Shown here: positions 1 to 9,510 of the stretch, piece after piece
Position numbering within the stretch: position 1 is the stretch's first letter
How the letters are laid out: every line of letters begins with the position of its first letter
Program-made: the position numbers and the translations under genes
Notes under the pieces: generated by a model
What the model was told of the DNA's origin: nothing
Seen by the model: only the letters and a program-made list of their open reading frames with translations
Database searches by the model: none
NCBI GenBank assembly: GCA_025352685.1
Contig: JANXSN010000073.1
Coordinates: 1 to 64,000, forward strand
DNA: 64,000 nt
Reading direction: 5' to 3'
Origin: Sphingomonadales bacterium
GTDB lineage: Bacteria > Pseudomonadota > Alphaproteobacteria > Sphingomonadales > Sphingomonadaceae

Positions 1-56
1 GCCACGATCATCGTCTCCGTCTCGAGAAACGCCGCGCGTGCCCGGGCTTGGGACAT
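1..56 (-). CDS. possible 5' end of an unidentified CDS running off the left edge (MSQARARAAFLETETMIVA...)
   Basis: ATG at 54-56 on the minus strand, open to the window edge; too short to identify. Confidence 0.3.
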   Translation of the reverse strand, partial: MSQARARAAFLETETMIV

Positions 57-304
57 GCTGCTCGTTCGCAACGATACTCTGACAGTTATAGGCTGTTGCG
101 AGGCTGCCGAGAAGCGAACCGACCGTCGCCACCAAATGATAATCCCCCTGGCGATAGATGTTGGTGATGGGGGCTCTCTTTTTGGCCGAAATACGCGGCC
201 TAGCACAGCGGCTGGCACATTTTGCACAAAGAAAATTCCTAACCACCTTAGGCCTGTTCATTTATGGCGGATTTCTGGCGTTTTCTTTACCGAGCAAGGT
301 GCGC

Positions 305-381
305 TGGTCGGGAAAAGAGGATTCGAACCTCCGGCCCCTGCCTCCCGAAGACAGTGCTCTACCAGGCTGAGCTATTCCCCG
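305..381 (-). tRNA. tRNA-Pro (anticodon CGG), CCA encoded
   Basis: Minus strand CGGGGAA-TA-GCTC..GAGC-A-CTGTC-TTCGGGA-GGCAG-...-GGAGG-TTCGAAT-CCTCT-TTTCCCG-A-CCA folds as a full cloverleaf; anticodon loop TTCGGGA. Confidence 0.95.
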
Positions 382-489
382 ACCGACGCGGCGCTTGATA
401 CGAGGAGCCCCAACCAAGCGAACCGGCGCCATACCGCCGCTACCGGACCTTCGCAACCCTGGCCCGGCTCGTGTTCGACGCCCATTGCG

Positions 490-990
490 CTAGGCGTTTT
501 GCGCCGCCTCGAACAGGAACCATGCGCGTTGCTCGGCTTGATCGGTCCAGTCATCGATGACTGCCGATGTCGCGTTGTCCTTGGTTTGGTCAGCCAGGTC
601 CTTGGCGATGCGCAGCGCTTCGATCAGCTTGAGATTGTCGTCGCGCAGTTCCGCCAGCATGGCAGCGGGACGGACCATCTCGGCATTATTATCCTTCAAC
701 GTCTGGTGTCGCGAGACATCGCCGATCGAGCGCAACGTCGTGTTGCCGGTCTTGCGAATGCGCTCGGCGATCAGATCCGTCGTCGCAAAAATTTGCGTCG
801 CTTGGTCGTCGAAGAGCAAGTGATAGTCGCGAAAATGGGGACCACTGACATGCCAGTGAAAATTCTTAGTTTTGAAATACAGCGCAAAGCTATCCGCCAG
901 AATGCCGTTCAGTGCATCTGCGACGCTGGCGACCGCGTTGGTCGGCAGGTCTGTCGGGGTTTTCAACCTTTTCTTGGGCGTCTTCGCCAT
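490..990 (-). CDS. dps: Dps / ferritin-like DNA-protection protein
   Basis: MAKTPKKRLKTP...LNGILADSFALYFKTKNFHWHVSGPHFRDYHLLFDDQ, typical Dps ferroxidase helix region. Confidence 0.88.
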   Translation of the reverse strand: MAKTPKKRLKTPTDLPTNAVASVADALNGILADSFALYFKTKNFHWHVSGPHFRDYHLLFDDQATQIFATTDLIAERIRKTGNTTLRSIGDVSRHQTLKDNNAEMVRPAAMLAELRDDNLKLIEALRIAKDLADQTKDNATSAVIDDWTDQAEQRAWFLFEAAQNA

Positions 991-1079
991 CAGTCGTTGT
1001 CCTTCATTAGTTTTGTTGCAACACGATAACCATCGGCACTGCAAAAAGCTGCATCGATATTACAACAATCTGGTCAGCG

Positions 1080-1571
1080 TTAGACAAGACGCAACGCGTC
1101 TGCGGCAATGCTGGCGCCGGCAAGCGTCAGGACGACGGCAGCGACCCAGCGAACCGGCCGAAGCGGGATCGCGCCCGCGACGAGCGCGCGTGTTACGATG
1201 GCTGCTGCGGCTAACCCTGCCAGACCGCCTGCTATGGCAGCGACCGATCCGAATCTGATCGCCAGCGCAAACACGAGAATCAAGACACCGCCGCTCCAGA
1301 AGGAAGCAACCACGGGTATGATTCCAGCAGCCGGTTGAACTCTTTGAACCTGTCCGACGGCAGCAAGAGCCAACGCGATTGCGATCATCAGCGCATTGGC
1401 CCATTCGGTCAGTTCGCGCGCGAGGAGCATCCCTGCTGCGCCGGCTCCTGCGACAAGCACGGCCATTGTCCACAGGACGATGCGGTGTCGTCCCGCGTCG
1501 GCGTAGAACAGCGCCCGCGGACCCATTTCCGCAAGAAGGACCGCGACGAGCGCGGGTACGAACCCATTCAT
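1080..1571 (-). CDS. multi-pass membrane protein, possibly a degenerate UPF0016/GDT1-like protein
   Basis: FVPALVAVLLAEMGPRALFYADAGRH resembles the first GDT1 repeat, but the E-x-G-D-K/R core is altered. Confidence 0.5.
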   Translation of the reverse strand: MNGFVPALVAVLLAEMGPRALFYADAGRHRIVLWTMAVLVAGAGAAGMLLARELTEWANALMIAIALALAAVGQVQRVQPAAGIIPVVASFWSGGVLILVFALAIRFGSVAAIAGGLAGLAAAAIVTRALVAGAIPLRPVRWVAAVVLTLAGASIAADALRLV

Positions 1572-1584
1572 CGAAAAGGCCAGA

Positions 1585-1908
1585 TCAGCCGTGCAGGCGC
1601 ACGCCGACAGAAGCAAGCAACGACGCCTGTGCAGCGGCCGGCAGGCCGTCGCACTCGAGCGCGTCCCCCATCGCTTCTAGATAAGGCATGACAATGGTAA
1701 TACCCCCCGACGTCGCCATCGCGCGCTCAAGGCCACTGGCCAGCGCTGCCAGCGTTTCCATCTGCGCTAATCGAGCCTCTCGGCGAATATCATCAACGGC
1801 ATAGGCAATGCCGCTCTGCGACAAATGCGACAGTTCGCGACCGAGCATATCGATGCGGTCGGCAAGCTGTGCCCGGACAACGGCTTTGGTATCGGCGTTC
1901 AGACCCAT
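1585..1908 (-). CDS. conserved hypothetical protein (about 107 aa)
   Basis: MGLNADTKAVVRAQLADRIDMLGRELSHLSQSG..., ORF in tight tandem with the downstream membrane protein. Confidence 0.55.
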   Translation of the reverse strand: MGLNADTKAVVRAQLADRIDMLGRELSHLSQSGIAYAVDDIRREARLAQMETLAALASGLERAMATSGGITIVMPYLEAMGDALECDGLPAAAQASLLASVGVRLHG

Positions 1909-2070
1909 GTCGCACCCCTTAAAGCGAGGTTGCACCTGAAATGATGAAGACTAGGTAAAGACGGACTTAACGGCGGCCAATACCAAAGCTGCGGCTTGAC
2001 TTTCCCGGGCCACCGCGTCAGTGCCACACGCCTTCCAGATCAACAAATAAATTCAAAAGGCGCACCGGTC

Positions 2071-2238
2071 ATGGCCAAGCCAACCACCGTGAAAATTAAG
2101 CTCGCCAGTACGGCGGACACCGGTTTCTTCTATGTCACGAAGAAAAACCCCCGGACCAAGACCGAAAAGCTGTCGTTCCGTAAATATGATCCCGTTGTAC
2201 GCAAGCACGTCGAGTTCAAGGAAACTAAGATTAAATAG
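2071..2238 (+). CDS. rpmG: 50S ribosomal protein L33
   Basis: [55 protein letters not shown]. Confidence 0.97.
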   Translation: MAKPTTVKIKLASTADTGFFYVTKKNPRTKTEKLSFRKYDPVVRKHVEFKETKIK

Positions 2239-2337
2239 TCCGTTTGTGATCCGGCATCGTCAGCCGCGGTACGGAATCGGCAGATAAATCTGGACCGCCG
2301 CGGTAAGCTAACCGCCGATAAAACCTGTCGTCGAAAT

Positions 2338-2778
2338 TCAAGCGGATTGATCTGTGGCGCCGCCCTCGGCCTCACGAATAGCGTGCGGGTCTGTCTGCAC
2401 CGGTGGCGACTGAGGACGCATGAATTCTTCTACGGCTGCCACGAATCGCATCAGGGAAATGGGCTTGGACACATAGGCGTCGGCGCCAGCTGCGCGCGCG
2501 CGTTCCTCGTCGGCCTTCCCGGCATAAGCCGTCACGGCCATCACCGGTGTGTGAGCCAATTCGTTATCCGCACGAATCGCTTCGATCAGCTCAAGCCCCG
2601 TCACATGCGGCATTTGTATATCCATGACGATGAGGTCAGGCGCAAAACGATGCGCCGTGTCGAGTGCCTCGCGCCCGTCGCGCACTCCCTCGACGGTGCA
2701 GTCGTGCGCGCGCAGGAGGTCGCAGAATAGTCGGAGATTGAGTTCGTTGTCCTCGACAACGAGCACTTTCCTTGTCAC
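2338..2778 (-). CDS. divK: DivK-like single-domain response regulator
   Basis: GTG start, VTRKVLVVEDNELNLRLFCDLL..DLIVMDIQMPHVTGLEL..VTAYAGKADEERARAAGADAYVSKPI; adjacent DUF3572 gene. Confidence 0.88.
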   Translation of the reverse strand: MTRKVLVVEDNELNLRLFCDLLRAHDCTVEGVRDGREALDTAHRFAPDLIVMDIQMPHVTGLELIEAIRADNELAHTPVMAVTAYAGKADEERARAAGADAYVSKPISLMRFVAAVEEFMRPQSPPVQTDPHAIREAEGGATDQSA

Positions 2779-2819
2779 GGCCAGTCCACCTTCCCCAACG
2801 AACAGGGCCGGACTAGGCG

Positions 2820-3098
2820 ATGGCGATACGCGAGACAAATCATGTTGATGATCCGGCTCAAATCTGGGCGCTGCACGCCCTCGCCTGGATTTTATCGGAA
2901 GCCGGCCGTGCCGATCGCTTTGTCGCGTTGACGGGCATAGCGCCAGATGATCTGCGGGCACGCGCCGGCGATCCAGCCGTGCTCGATGCGGTGTTGGGGT
3001 TTCTCGAGGGGCATGAACCGGACTTGTTCGCCTGCGCTAAAGTGCTTGGGATTGCTCCCATCGAACTCATTGCAGCGCGTCAGCGAATCGCCAAATGA
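2820..3098 (+). CDS. DUF3572 family protein
   Basis: ALHALAWILSEAGRADRFVALTGIAPDDLRARAGDPAVLDAVLGFLEGHEPDLFACAKVLGI; divergent from divK. Confidence 0.8.
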   Translation: MAIRETNHVDDPAQIWALHALAWILSEAGRADRFVALTGIAPDDLRARAGDPAVLDAVLGFLEGHEPDLFACAKVLGIAPIELIAARQRIAK

Positions 3099-3739
3099 CG
3101 CGTCGGCAGCCTCAAAGCGATCCGCGACCTTTGTTGATTACCGATTGCGACGAAGTGCTGCTTCACATGGTGAGCCATTTCCGTAACTGGGTCGATGAAG
3201 TCCATGATATAGACTTTGCGTTGGTGGATGGCGATTTCTCGGGAGCGCTCAAGCGGCGCCCGTCCGGCGAACCGCTACGGCGCGAAGATGTCTGGCCACT
3301 CCTCGATGGCTTTTTCGCGACCGAGATGTCGCGGCAAACGCTCGTTCCCGGTGCGTTCGAGGCGCTCGAGGCACTTGGGATCGTCGCAGATATCATCGTT
3401 CTCACAAATCTGAGTGACAAATTTAACGAGGCGCGTTCCATGCAGCTTCTCGGCCACGGTATCGCACACCGGGTCGTGACAAATCAGGGCGGGAAGGGCG
3501 ACCCGGTCGCGCGACTGGTCGCTGAGTTCGCCCCCAGCGTCACGGTTTTTGTCGACGACCTTGCGCAGCACCACGCGTCGGTTGCAAGACACGCGCCCGA
3601 CGTTTTGCGCCTGCACATGATTGCCGAACCGCTGATCGCTCAAATTACGCCTCCAGCGCCAAAAGCCCACGCCCGGATCGACGACTGGAAAACGGCGCGC
3701 TCCTGGATCGAGGCGCGCTTTGCCGGCGTGCCAATTTAA
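3095..3739 (+). CDS. HAD-family hydrolase
   Basis: DCDEVL motif I, VLTNLSDKF motif II, VFVDDLAQHH motif IV. Confidence 0.75.
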   Translation: MTRRQPQSDPRPLLITDCDEVLLHMVSHFRNWVDEVHDIDFALVDGDFSGALKRRPSGEPLRREDVWPLLDGFFATEMSRQTLVPGAFEALEALGIVADIIVLTNLSDKFNEARSMQLLGHGIAHRVVTNQGGKGDPVARLVAEFAPSVTVFVDDLAQHHASVARHAPDVLRLHMIAEPLIAQITPPAPKAHARIDDWKTARSWIEARFAGVPI

Positions 3740-3787
3740 ACAGTCGCTCATTCCAGGCTTGACCCACGCGCCTCGGCACGCTTTGTC

Positions 3788-4258
3788 GTGCGAATGAACA
3801 CCGTGGAAGACGCCCTTGCGGCCCTCAAGCTAAAGCTGCCGAAAGCGGCATCCCCTGTTGCCGACTATGTTCCTGCGGTCGAGGCCGACGGAATGTTATT
3901 CCTGTCGGGGCAGCTGCCGTTCAAGGACGGCGAAGTCATGCGAGGCCGGCTCGGCGAGGATACCGATATTGCAGTCGGTAAACTGGCAGCTGAGGCTTGC
4001 GGCCTGATGATTGTCGCACAGTTGAAGGCCGCGCTTGGCGACCTTGGCCGTGTCGAACGAATCGTGCGCCTGGGTGTCTTCGTCGCGAGCGACCCGCGCT
4101 TCACAGACCAACCCAAAGTTGCCGACGGGGCCTCGTCGTTGATGGTCGCCCTGTTCGGGGATCGTGGCAGGCATGCGCGCAGCGCCGTAGGCGTGCCGGT
4201 GTTGCCTCTGGGCGCGATGGTCGAAATCGACGCTGTCGTTGCCGTCCGTCCCGCCTGA
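3788..4258 (+). CDS. RidA/YjgF family protein
   Basis: FLSGQLPFKDGEV..LAAEACGLMIVAQLKAALGDLGRVERIVRLGVFVASDPRF. Confidence 0.88.
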   Translation: MRMNTVEDALAALKLKLPKAASPVADYVPAVEADGMLFLSGQLPFKDGEVMRGRLGEDTDIAVGKLAAEACGLMIVAQLKAALGDLGRVERIVRLGVFVASDPRFTDQPKVADGASSLMVALFGDRGRHARSAVGVPVLPLGAMVEIDAVVAVRPA

Positions 4259-4306
4259 CCCCTTTTGCTGTGGCAGCGTGGCAGCTGCTTCTCTAGTGTA
4301 TGCCCG

Positions 4307-5458
4307 ATGAGCGACAGCGATCCCCCGCATAGTGCGATTCTGCGTGTCGGTGATGCTGTTGCCGATATCGACGCCCCCTCATGGGACAGGTGTGCCGGAT
4401 CTGATAACCCGTTCGTCAGCCACGCCTTTTTGTCGGCGCTCGAAGATTCGGGCAGCGTTGGGCGCGGAACAGGTTGGCAGCCTCTGCCGATCCTGCTCGA
4501 TGCGGCAGATGGGGTGCTGGCGGGGGCCGCGCCTGCCTATGTCAAAAGTCATAGCCAAGGCGAATATGTCTTCGACCATAGCTGGGCCGAGGCTTGGACG
4601 AATGCAGGGGGGCGTTATTATCCCAAACTCGTTATCGCTTCTCCCTTCTCGCCGGTGCCAGGGCCGCGCCTCCTTGCGCACGACCCCCAGAGTGCCCGGG
4701 CGCTGATTGCGGGAGCCGAAGCGCTGGTTGCCCGCCACAGCATGTCCGGCGCCCACGCCAATTTCGTTAGTGAGGACCAGGTCGACATCTTTCGCGACGC
4801 GGGTTGGCTGATTCGTGAGGGAACACAGTTCCACTGGGCGAACAATGGGTATGCAACGTTTGAAGATTTTCTGGGCGCACTGGCATCGCGTAAGCGCAAG
4901 GCGATCCGAAGGGAGCGCGCAGGCGCGGTCGAAGGACTGGAAATCATCCATGTGTCTGGCAGCGCCCTGACTGAGGCGCACTGGGACGCCTTCTGGACTT
5001 TTTACCAGGACACCGGCGAGCGCAAATGGGGTCGTCCTTATCTGACGCGCGCGTTCTTTACGCTGCTGGGCGAACGCATGGGCGACCGGGTGTTGCTGAT
5101 GTTTGCGTTGCGCGACGGCGTCCCGATTGCGGGCGCTCTCAACCTCATCGGCTGCGACACGCTCTACGGGCGGTACTGGGGCTGTACCCAAGAGGTGCCA
5201 TTTCTTCACTTCGAGCTTTGCTATTATCAGGCAATCGAGGCCGCCATCGCGCGCGGGCTCGCGCGGGTCGAAGCGGGTGCGCAGGGCGAACACAAGCTCG
5301 CGCGCGGCTATGGGCCTGCGGCGACCTGGTCGGCACACTACATTCCCAACGCCGGATTCCGCTCGGCCATCTCTGATTTTCTGGTGCGCGAACGCCGCGC
5401 GGTCGAACAGAATATGGCGTTTCTCGGTACGATGACACCGTTCAAAAAGGGAAGCTAA
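4307..5458 (+). CDS. GNAT family N-acetyltransferase (DUF482/peptidogalycan type)
   Basis: NPFVSHAFLSALEDSGSVGRGTGWQP..HFELCYYQAIEAAIARGLARVEAGAQGEHKLARGY. Confidence 0.85.
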   Translation: MSDSDPPHSAILRVGDAVADIDAPSWDRCAGSDNPFVSHAFLSALEDSGSVGRGTGWQPLPILLDAADGVLAGAAPAYVKSHSQGEYVFDHSWAEAWTNAGGRYYPKLVIASPFSPVPGPRLLAHDPQSARALIAGAEALVARHSMSGAHANFVSEDQVDIFRDAGWLIREGTQFHWANNGYATFEDFLGALASRKRKAIRRERAGAVEGLEIIHVSGSALTEAHWDAFWTFYQDTGERKWGRPYLTRAFFTLLGERMGDRVLLMFALRDGVPIAGALNLIGCDTLYGRYWGCTQEVPFLHFELCYYQAIEAAIARGLARVEAGAQGEHKLARGYGPAATWSAHYIPNAGFRSAISDFLVRERRAVEQNMAFLGTMTPFKKGS

Positions 5459-5751
5459 GCTGCTCGCCGCGCAGCCGCGCCCAGCCAAGCGCGCGCTTGG
5501 CGTTGGGCCTCGGCGATTTCGCGGGCAGTCATGTCCCAAGCAATTTCGGAACGGCATTCATGGCCGCGTTCGTTGCCATTGAGCGCAGCGAGGTTGAACC
5601 ATTTATGCGCTTGGATCAGGTCGACATCGATTCCACCCGATCCGCTCGAATAGGCGATCCCCAGTTCGTAACATGCATCCGCATCGCCACGCGCGGCATC
5701 TTCCATACGGCTTTCGATCAGAAACATTGCGCTCTTCAGGCTGCTTGCCAT
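5455..5751 (-). CDS. small SEL1-like repeat protein
   Basis: DADACYELGIAYSSGSGGIDVDLIQAHKWFNLAALNGNERG, one Sel1-like repeat. Confidence 0.7.
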   Translation of the reverse strand: MASSLKSAMFLIESRMEDAARGDADACYELGIAYSSGSGGIDVDLIQAHKWFNLAALNGNERGHECRSEIAWDMTAREIAEAQRQARAWLGAAARRAA

Positions 5752-5844
5752 TGGACGAACCCCCAGTTGCCAACCCCGTCGAGCGAGGCGTCGACGCAAC
5801 TGTCGCCCCAATGGTTCAAACAAATGGTTAACGCGAAGTGTGTA

Positions 5845-6687
5845 TTATTTTGCCAGGATGACCGGCAGATTGTCGATCAGGCGTGTCGCGCCGAGTCGAG
5901 CGGCTCCCAGAATCCGCGTAGATCCGCCGATTTCCGACACTTTACTTAGCGGTTTCAGATTATCGTTAACCACCAAAACATAGTCGACGTCGAACCCTGC
6001 CTTCTCAAGCGTGGTTACCGCGCGGGCTAGCGATTCGGCGATCTCTCCTCCGTTGCTGATGCTATTGGCAGCTTCGCCCAGTGCGCGCGGCAGCATACGG
6101 GCGGCCAATCGCTCCTCGTCGGAGAGGTAGATATTGCGCGAAGACAGCGCGAGTCCGTCGGCATCGCGCTGCGTCGGCAGCCCGACGATGTCGACGCCGA
6201 GATCGAGGTCCGCGGCCATGCGTCGCACGATCGCAAGTTGCTGCCAGTCTTTCTCGCCAAAGACGGCGATGTCCGGGCGCACCTGATTGAACAGTTTTGC
6301 AACCACCGTCGCGACTCCGTCGAAATGGCCGGGACGCGAGGCGCCGCACAACCCGTCACCGAGCGCGCAAACCTGGACGTTGGTGGCAAAATTGTCGGGA
6401 TACATCGTCGCGGCGTCGGGTGCCCACAGCACGGCAACACTCGCATCCTTGAGCATCGCCGCGTCCGCCGCCTCGCGCCTCGGATAGCGCGTCATGTCTT
6501 CGGTCGGGCCAAATTGCCTGGGATTGACGAAAATCGAAACGACAACGTGATCGGCTTTGGTCCGTGCTTCTGCGACTAGAGCCATGTGCCCGTCGTGAAG
6601 AGCGCCCATGGTCGGCACCAGTGCGACGCTTCCCGAAACAGCACATCGCCATTCGCGTAATTCGCTCAGCTCGCGGATCGTTTGCAC
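5845..6687 (-). CDS. panC: pantothenate synthetase
   Basis: VPTMGALHDGHMALVAEA..VSIFVNPRQFGPTED..FGEKDWQQL. Confidence 0.96.
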   Translation of the reverse strand: MQTIRELSELREWRCAVSGSVALVPTMGALHDGHMALVAEARTKADHVVVSIFVNPRQFGPTEDMTRYPRREAADAAMLKDASVAVLWAPDAATMYPDNFATNVQVCALGDGLCGASRPGHFDGVATVVAKLFNQVRPDIAVFGEKDWQQLAIVRRMAADLDLGVDIVGLPTQRDADGLALSSRNIYLSDEERLAARMLPRALGEAANSISNGGEIAESLARAVTTLEKAGFDVDYVLVVNDNLKPLSKVSEIGGSTRILGAARLGATRLIDNLPVILAK

Positions 6688-6791
6688 GGTTACTCTGCCT
6701 TCACTATGGCCGCTCGCAGGGGAACGGGCGCGGCCTTTGGCAGATGCGTCCTTGCCAAATCAAGTAGTTCGGGGGCCCAAGGTTTGTTGTG

Positions 6792-7586
6792 ATGAATGGA
6801 ACGCGCGCGCATCGTATTGTTTTCGCCAATGAAAAGGGCGGCACGGGTAAATCGACGACAGCGGTGCATGTCGCCATTGCGCTCGCGGCTGCCGGGCACC
6901 GGGTCGCCGCGCTGGATCTCGACACGCGGCAGAAAACGCTGGCGCGTTATCTCGACAACCGCGCCGCAACAATGCGGCGCAGTGGCTTGCGTCTGGCGAC
7001 GGCAAACCACGCAGTGCTCTCGCTGTTGACCCCTGCTGGCCTCGATCAGGAAGTGGCACGACTTGGCCACGGCGCTGATTACATGATTATCGACACGCCG
7101 GGACGTGATGATCCGCTGGCGCGTGCCGCGATTGCCATTGCCGATACGCTGGTCACACCGATGAACGACAGCTTCGTTGACCTCGACTTGATTGGTCAAG
7201 TCGATCCTGAAACGTTCAAGGTCAAAAAGCCGAGCTTTTATGCTGAACTCATCTGGGACTTGCGTAAGGTTCGGGCGAAGGCTGATGGGGGCACGGTCGA
7301 CTGGGTGGTCCTGCGTAACCGGCTCCAGCATCTCGATGCGCACAATATGCGTCGCGTCGGGGCCGCGCTCGGAGAATTGTCGAAACGCGTCGGTTTCCGC
7401 GTCATTCCCGGGCTTGGCGAACGCGTTATCTACCGAGAACTTTTCCCAAAAGGGCTGACGCTGCTCGATATGGAGGGCATCCAGAACGTCGGTCTCAGCC
7501 ACATCGCAGCCCGCCAGGAGTTGCGCGAGATGGTCGGGGGCCTCGCCCTGCCGGACTTCTCGACTCAAGCGCGACTGGCGCTTTGA
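6792..7586 (+). CDS. mipZ: division-plane positioning ATPase MipZ (ParA-like)
   Basis: IVFANEKGGTGKSTTAVHVAIALAAAGHRVAALDLDTRQKTLARYLDNR; beside panC. Confidence 0.92.
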   Translation: MNGTRAHRIVFANEKGGTGKSTTAVHVAIALAAAGHRVAALDLDTRQKTLARYLDNRAATMRRSGLRLATANHAVLSLLTPAGLDQEVARLGHGADYMIIDTPGRDDPLARAAIAIADTLVTPMNDSFVDLDLIGQVDPETFKVKKPSFYAELIWDLRKVRAKADGGTVDWVVLRNRLQHLDAHNMRRVGAALGELSKRVGFRVIPGLGERVIYRELFPKGLTLLDMEGIQNVGLSHIAARQELREMVGGLALPDFSTQARLAL

Positions 7587-7843
7587 CGAAGATCCTGTTT
7601 TTGGCGGCGTTTATCGTTGCTGCCTGGTGGTTCACGCGCACGGCGAAAATCAACAAACCCTCTATGCAGCGCGACGAGGCGGCGCGCCTGCTCGGCATCT
7701 CGAACGATGCGGATCAAGCCGCGATCAACGAAGCTTACCGCCGGTTGATTGCAAGGGTTCACCCAGACGCCGGCGGCAATGCCGAACTCGCCGCGCGGAT
7801 CAATCTGGCGCGCGACACGATGCTGAAACAGTTAAAGTGTTAA
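7583..7843 (+). CDS. membrane-anchored J-domain protein
   Basis: N-terminal TM, EAARLLGISNDADQAAINEAYRRLIARVHPDAGGNAELAARINLARD (HPD motif); TTG start overlaps the mipZ stop. Confidence 0.88.
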   Translation: MTKILFLAAFIVAAWWFTRTAKINKPSMQRDEAARLLGISNDADQAAINEAYRRLIARVHPDAGGNAELAARINLARDTMLKQLKC

Positions 7844-7924
7844 CCCGGTAACGTTTACAGCCAGGTACGGAACAACTGCCCGGCGCGACCGTTCGCACAG
7901 TCGTTTTGTCACCACAGGAATATC

Positions 7925-9316
7925 ATGAGCCACCGCTTCGACCCCAGCAGCCTTCGCGAGTATGACATCCGCGGAATAGTCGGTGAGACTTTGGCGGAGG
8001 CGGATGCCTATGCCATCGGGCGCGGATTCGGAACGCGGATCCGGCGCAATGGCGGTACCAGGGCTGCCGTCGGCTATGATGGGCGCGTCTCGTCGCCGTC
8101 GCTTGAAGCTGAACTGGTCCGCGGCCTGACTGAAGCTGGCGTCGATGTTGTTCGTGTTGGTCTCGGCCCCACCCCGATGCTCTATTATGCGGAAGCCATT
8201 CTCGAGGTTGACGGAGCAGTGCAAGTCACCGGCAGTCACAACCCGTCTGAGTATAACGGTTTCAAGATGGTGCTGGCACATGCGCCGTTTTATGGCGCGG
8301 ATATTCAGGATCTGGCCGAGCTTGCGCGCGACGGTGACTGGGAGACGGGCGCGGGCACCGTAACCAGCTACGCGATTCTCGACGATTACGTAGCGCGGCT
8401 TGTACGCGATTACGACAGCGGACCGTTCCGAATTGGCTGGGACGCGGGCAATGGTGCATCGGGCGAAGTCATTGAAAAGTTGGTTAAGCTCCTGCCTGGC
8501 ACGCACAAGACAATTTTTACCGAAATCGACGGCTCATTCCCGAACCACCATCCCGATCCGACCGAGGAAAAAAACCTCGCCGACCTAAAAAGGCTTGTGC
8601 TCGACAATAAGCTCGATTTCGGGCTTGCATTCGATGGCGACGGTGATCGGATAGGGGCCGTTGACGGACAGGGACGTGTCGTCTGGGGCGACCAGATCCT
8701 CTCGATCCTCGCGCTGCCGTTGCTCGAGGCGCTTCCTGGCGCCACGATCATTGCCGACGTAAAGGCGTCGCAAATGCTGTATGACAGGATCGCCGAACTC
8801 GGCGGGACACCGTGCATGTGGAAGACCGGTCATAGCCTGATCAAAACCAAGATGAAGGAAACAGGCGCGCCTTTGGCTGGCGAGATGAGCGGGCACATTT
8901 TCTTTGCAAAGGACTATTACGATTTTTACGGGTTCGACGACGCTCAGTTCGCGGCGATACAGTTGATCCGTGCAATCGCGGCCCAAGGCGGTAGTCTCGC
9001 TGGTCTCAGGGACGCGATGCCCGCGCTCGTCAACACCCCCGAAATGCGTTTCCAGGTAGACGAAAGTCGCAAGTTTGCTGTCGTTGACGAAGTGCTCGAC
9101 CGGCTGGAGGCTGACGGCGCCACGGTCGACCGCACCGACGGTGCGCGTGTCAATACCCCGGATGGCTGGTGGCTGTTGCGCGCATCCAATACCCAGGACG
9201 TTCTGGTCGCGCGCGCCGAAGCGAACGATCAGGCCGGTCTCGACCGCCTGCTCGCGATGATCGACGCGCAACTTGCCGCTTCGGGCTTGAAACGGGGGTC
9301 TCAAGCCGCGCATTGA
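7925..9316 (+). CDS. phosphomannomutase/phosphoglucomutase
   Basis: FDPSSLREYDIRGIVGETL..VTGSHNPSEYNGFKMV..FAFDGDGDRIGAVD. Confidence 0.95.
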   Translation: MSHRFDPSSLREYDIRGIVGETLAEADAYAIGRGFGTRIRRNGGTRAAVGYDGRVSSPSLEAELVRGLTEAGVDVVRVGLGPTPMLYYAEAILEVDGAVQVTGSHNPSEYNGFKMVLAHAPFYGADIQDLAELARDGDWETGAGTVTSYAILDDYVARLVRDYDSGPFRIGWDAGNGASGEVIEKLVKLLPGTHKTIFTEIDGSFPNHHPDPTEEKNLADLKRLVLDNKLDFGLAFDGDGDRIGAVDGQGRVVWGDQILSILALPLLEALPGATIIADVKASQMLYDRIAELGGTPCMWKTGHSLIKTKMKETGAPLAGEMSGHIFFAKDYYDFYGFDDAQFAAIQLIRAIAAQGGSLAGLRDAMPALVNTPEMRFQVDESRKFAVVDEVLDRLEADGATVDRTDGARVNTPDGWWLLRASNTQDVLVARAEANDQAGLDRLLAMIDAQLAASGLKRGSQAAH

Positions 9317-9510
9317 TTGTGCCTGGACAGGCTCCGTCACATTTTCTTCGCGGTGTTTGGTGTACGTTGGGTTCGCGTTCTGACCGGTTCGAGTCGTCGG
9401 CGACACGTGGATATGCCCGCAAATGGCGCCAGGCTCGACGGCTCCGAAGCGCGCTTGATATCGTTGTTTAGACGCTATGCGTACCATCGTGCCAGCGTTA
9501 GAAGCGCGCT

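Noticed and set aside
55-1029. 324-aa plus-strand ORF
   Set aside because: Antisense to tRNA-Pro and dps; sequence has no family features and is a GC-rich shadow ORF.
4379-5557. 392-aa minus-strand ORF
   Set aside because: Antisense to the DUF482/GNAT gene; composition typical of a shadow frame.
6690-7568. 292-aa minus-strand ORF
   Set aside because: Antisense to mipZ.
9340-9420. GGTTCGAGTC motif suggestive of a tRNA T-loop
   Set aside because: No matching acceptor, D or anticodon arms could be drawn around it.
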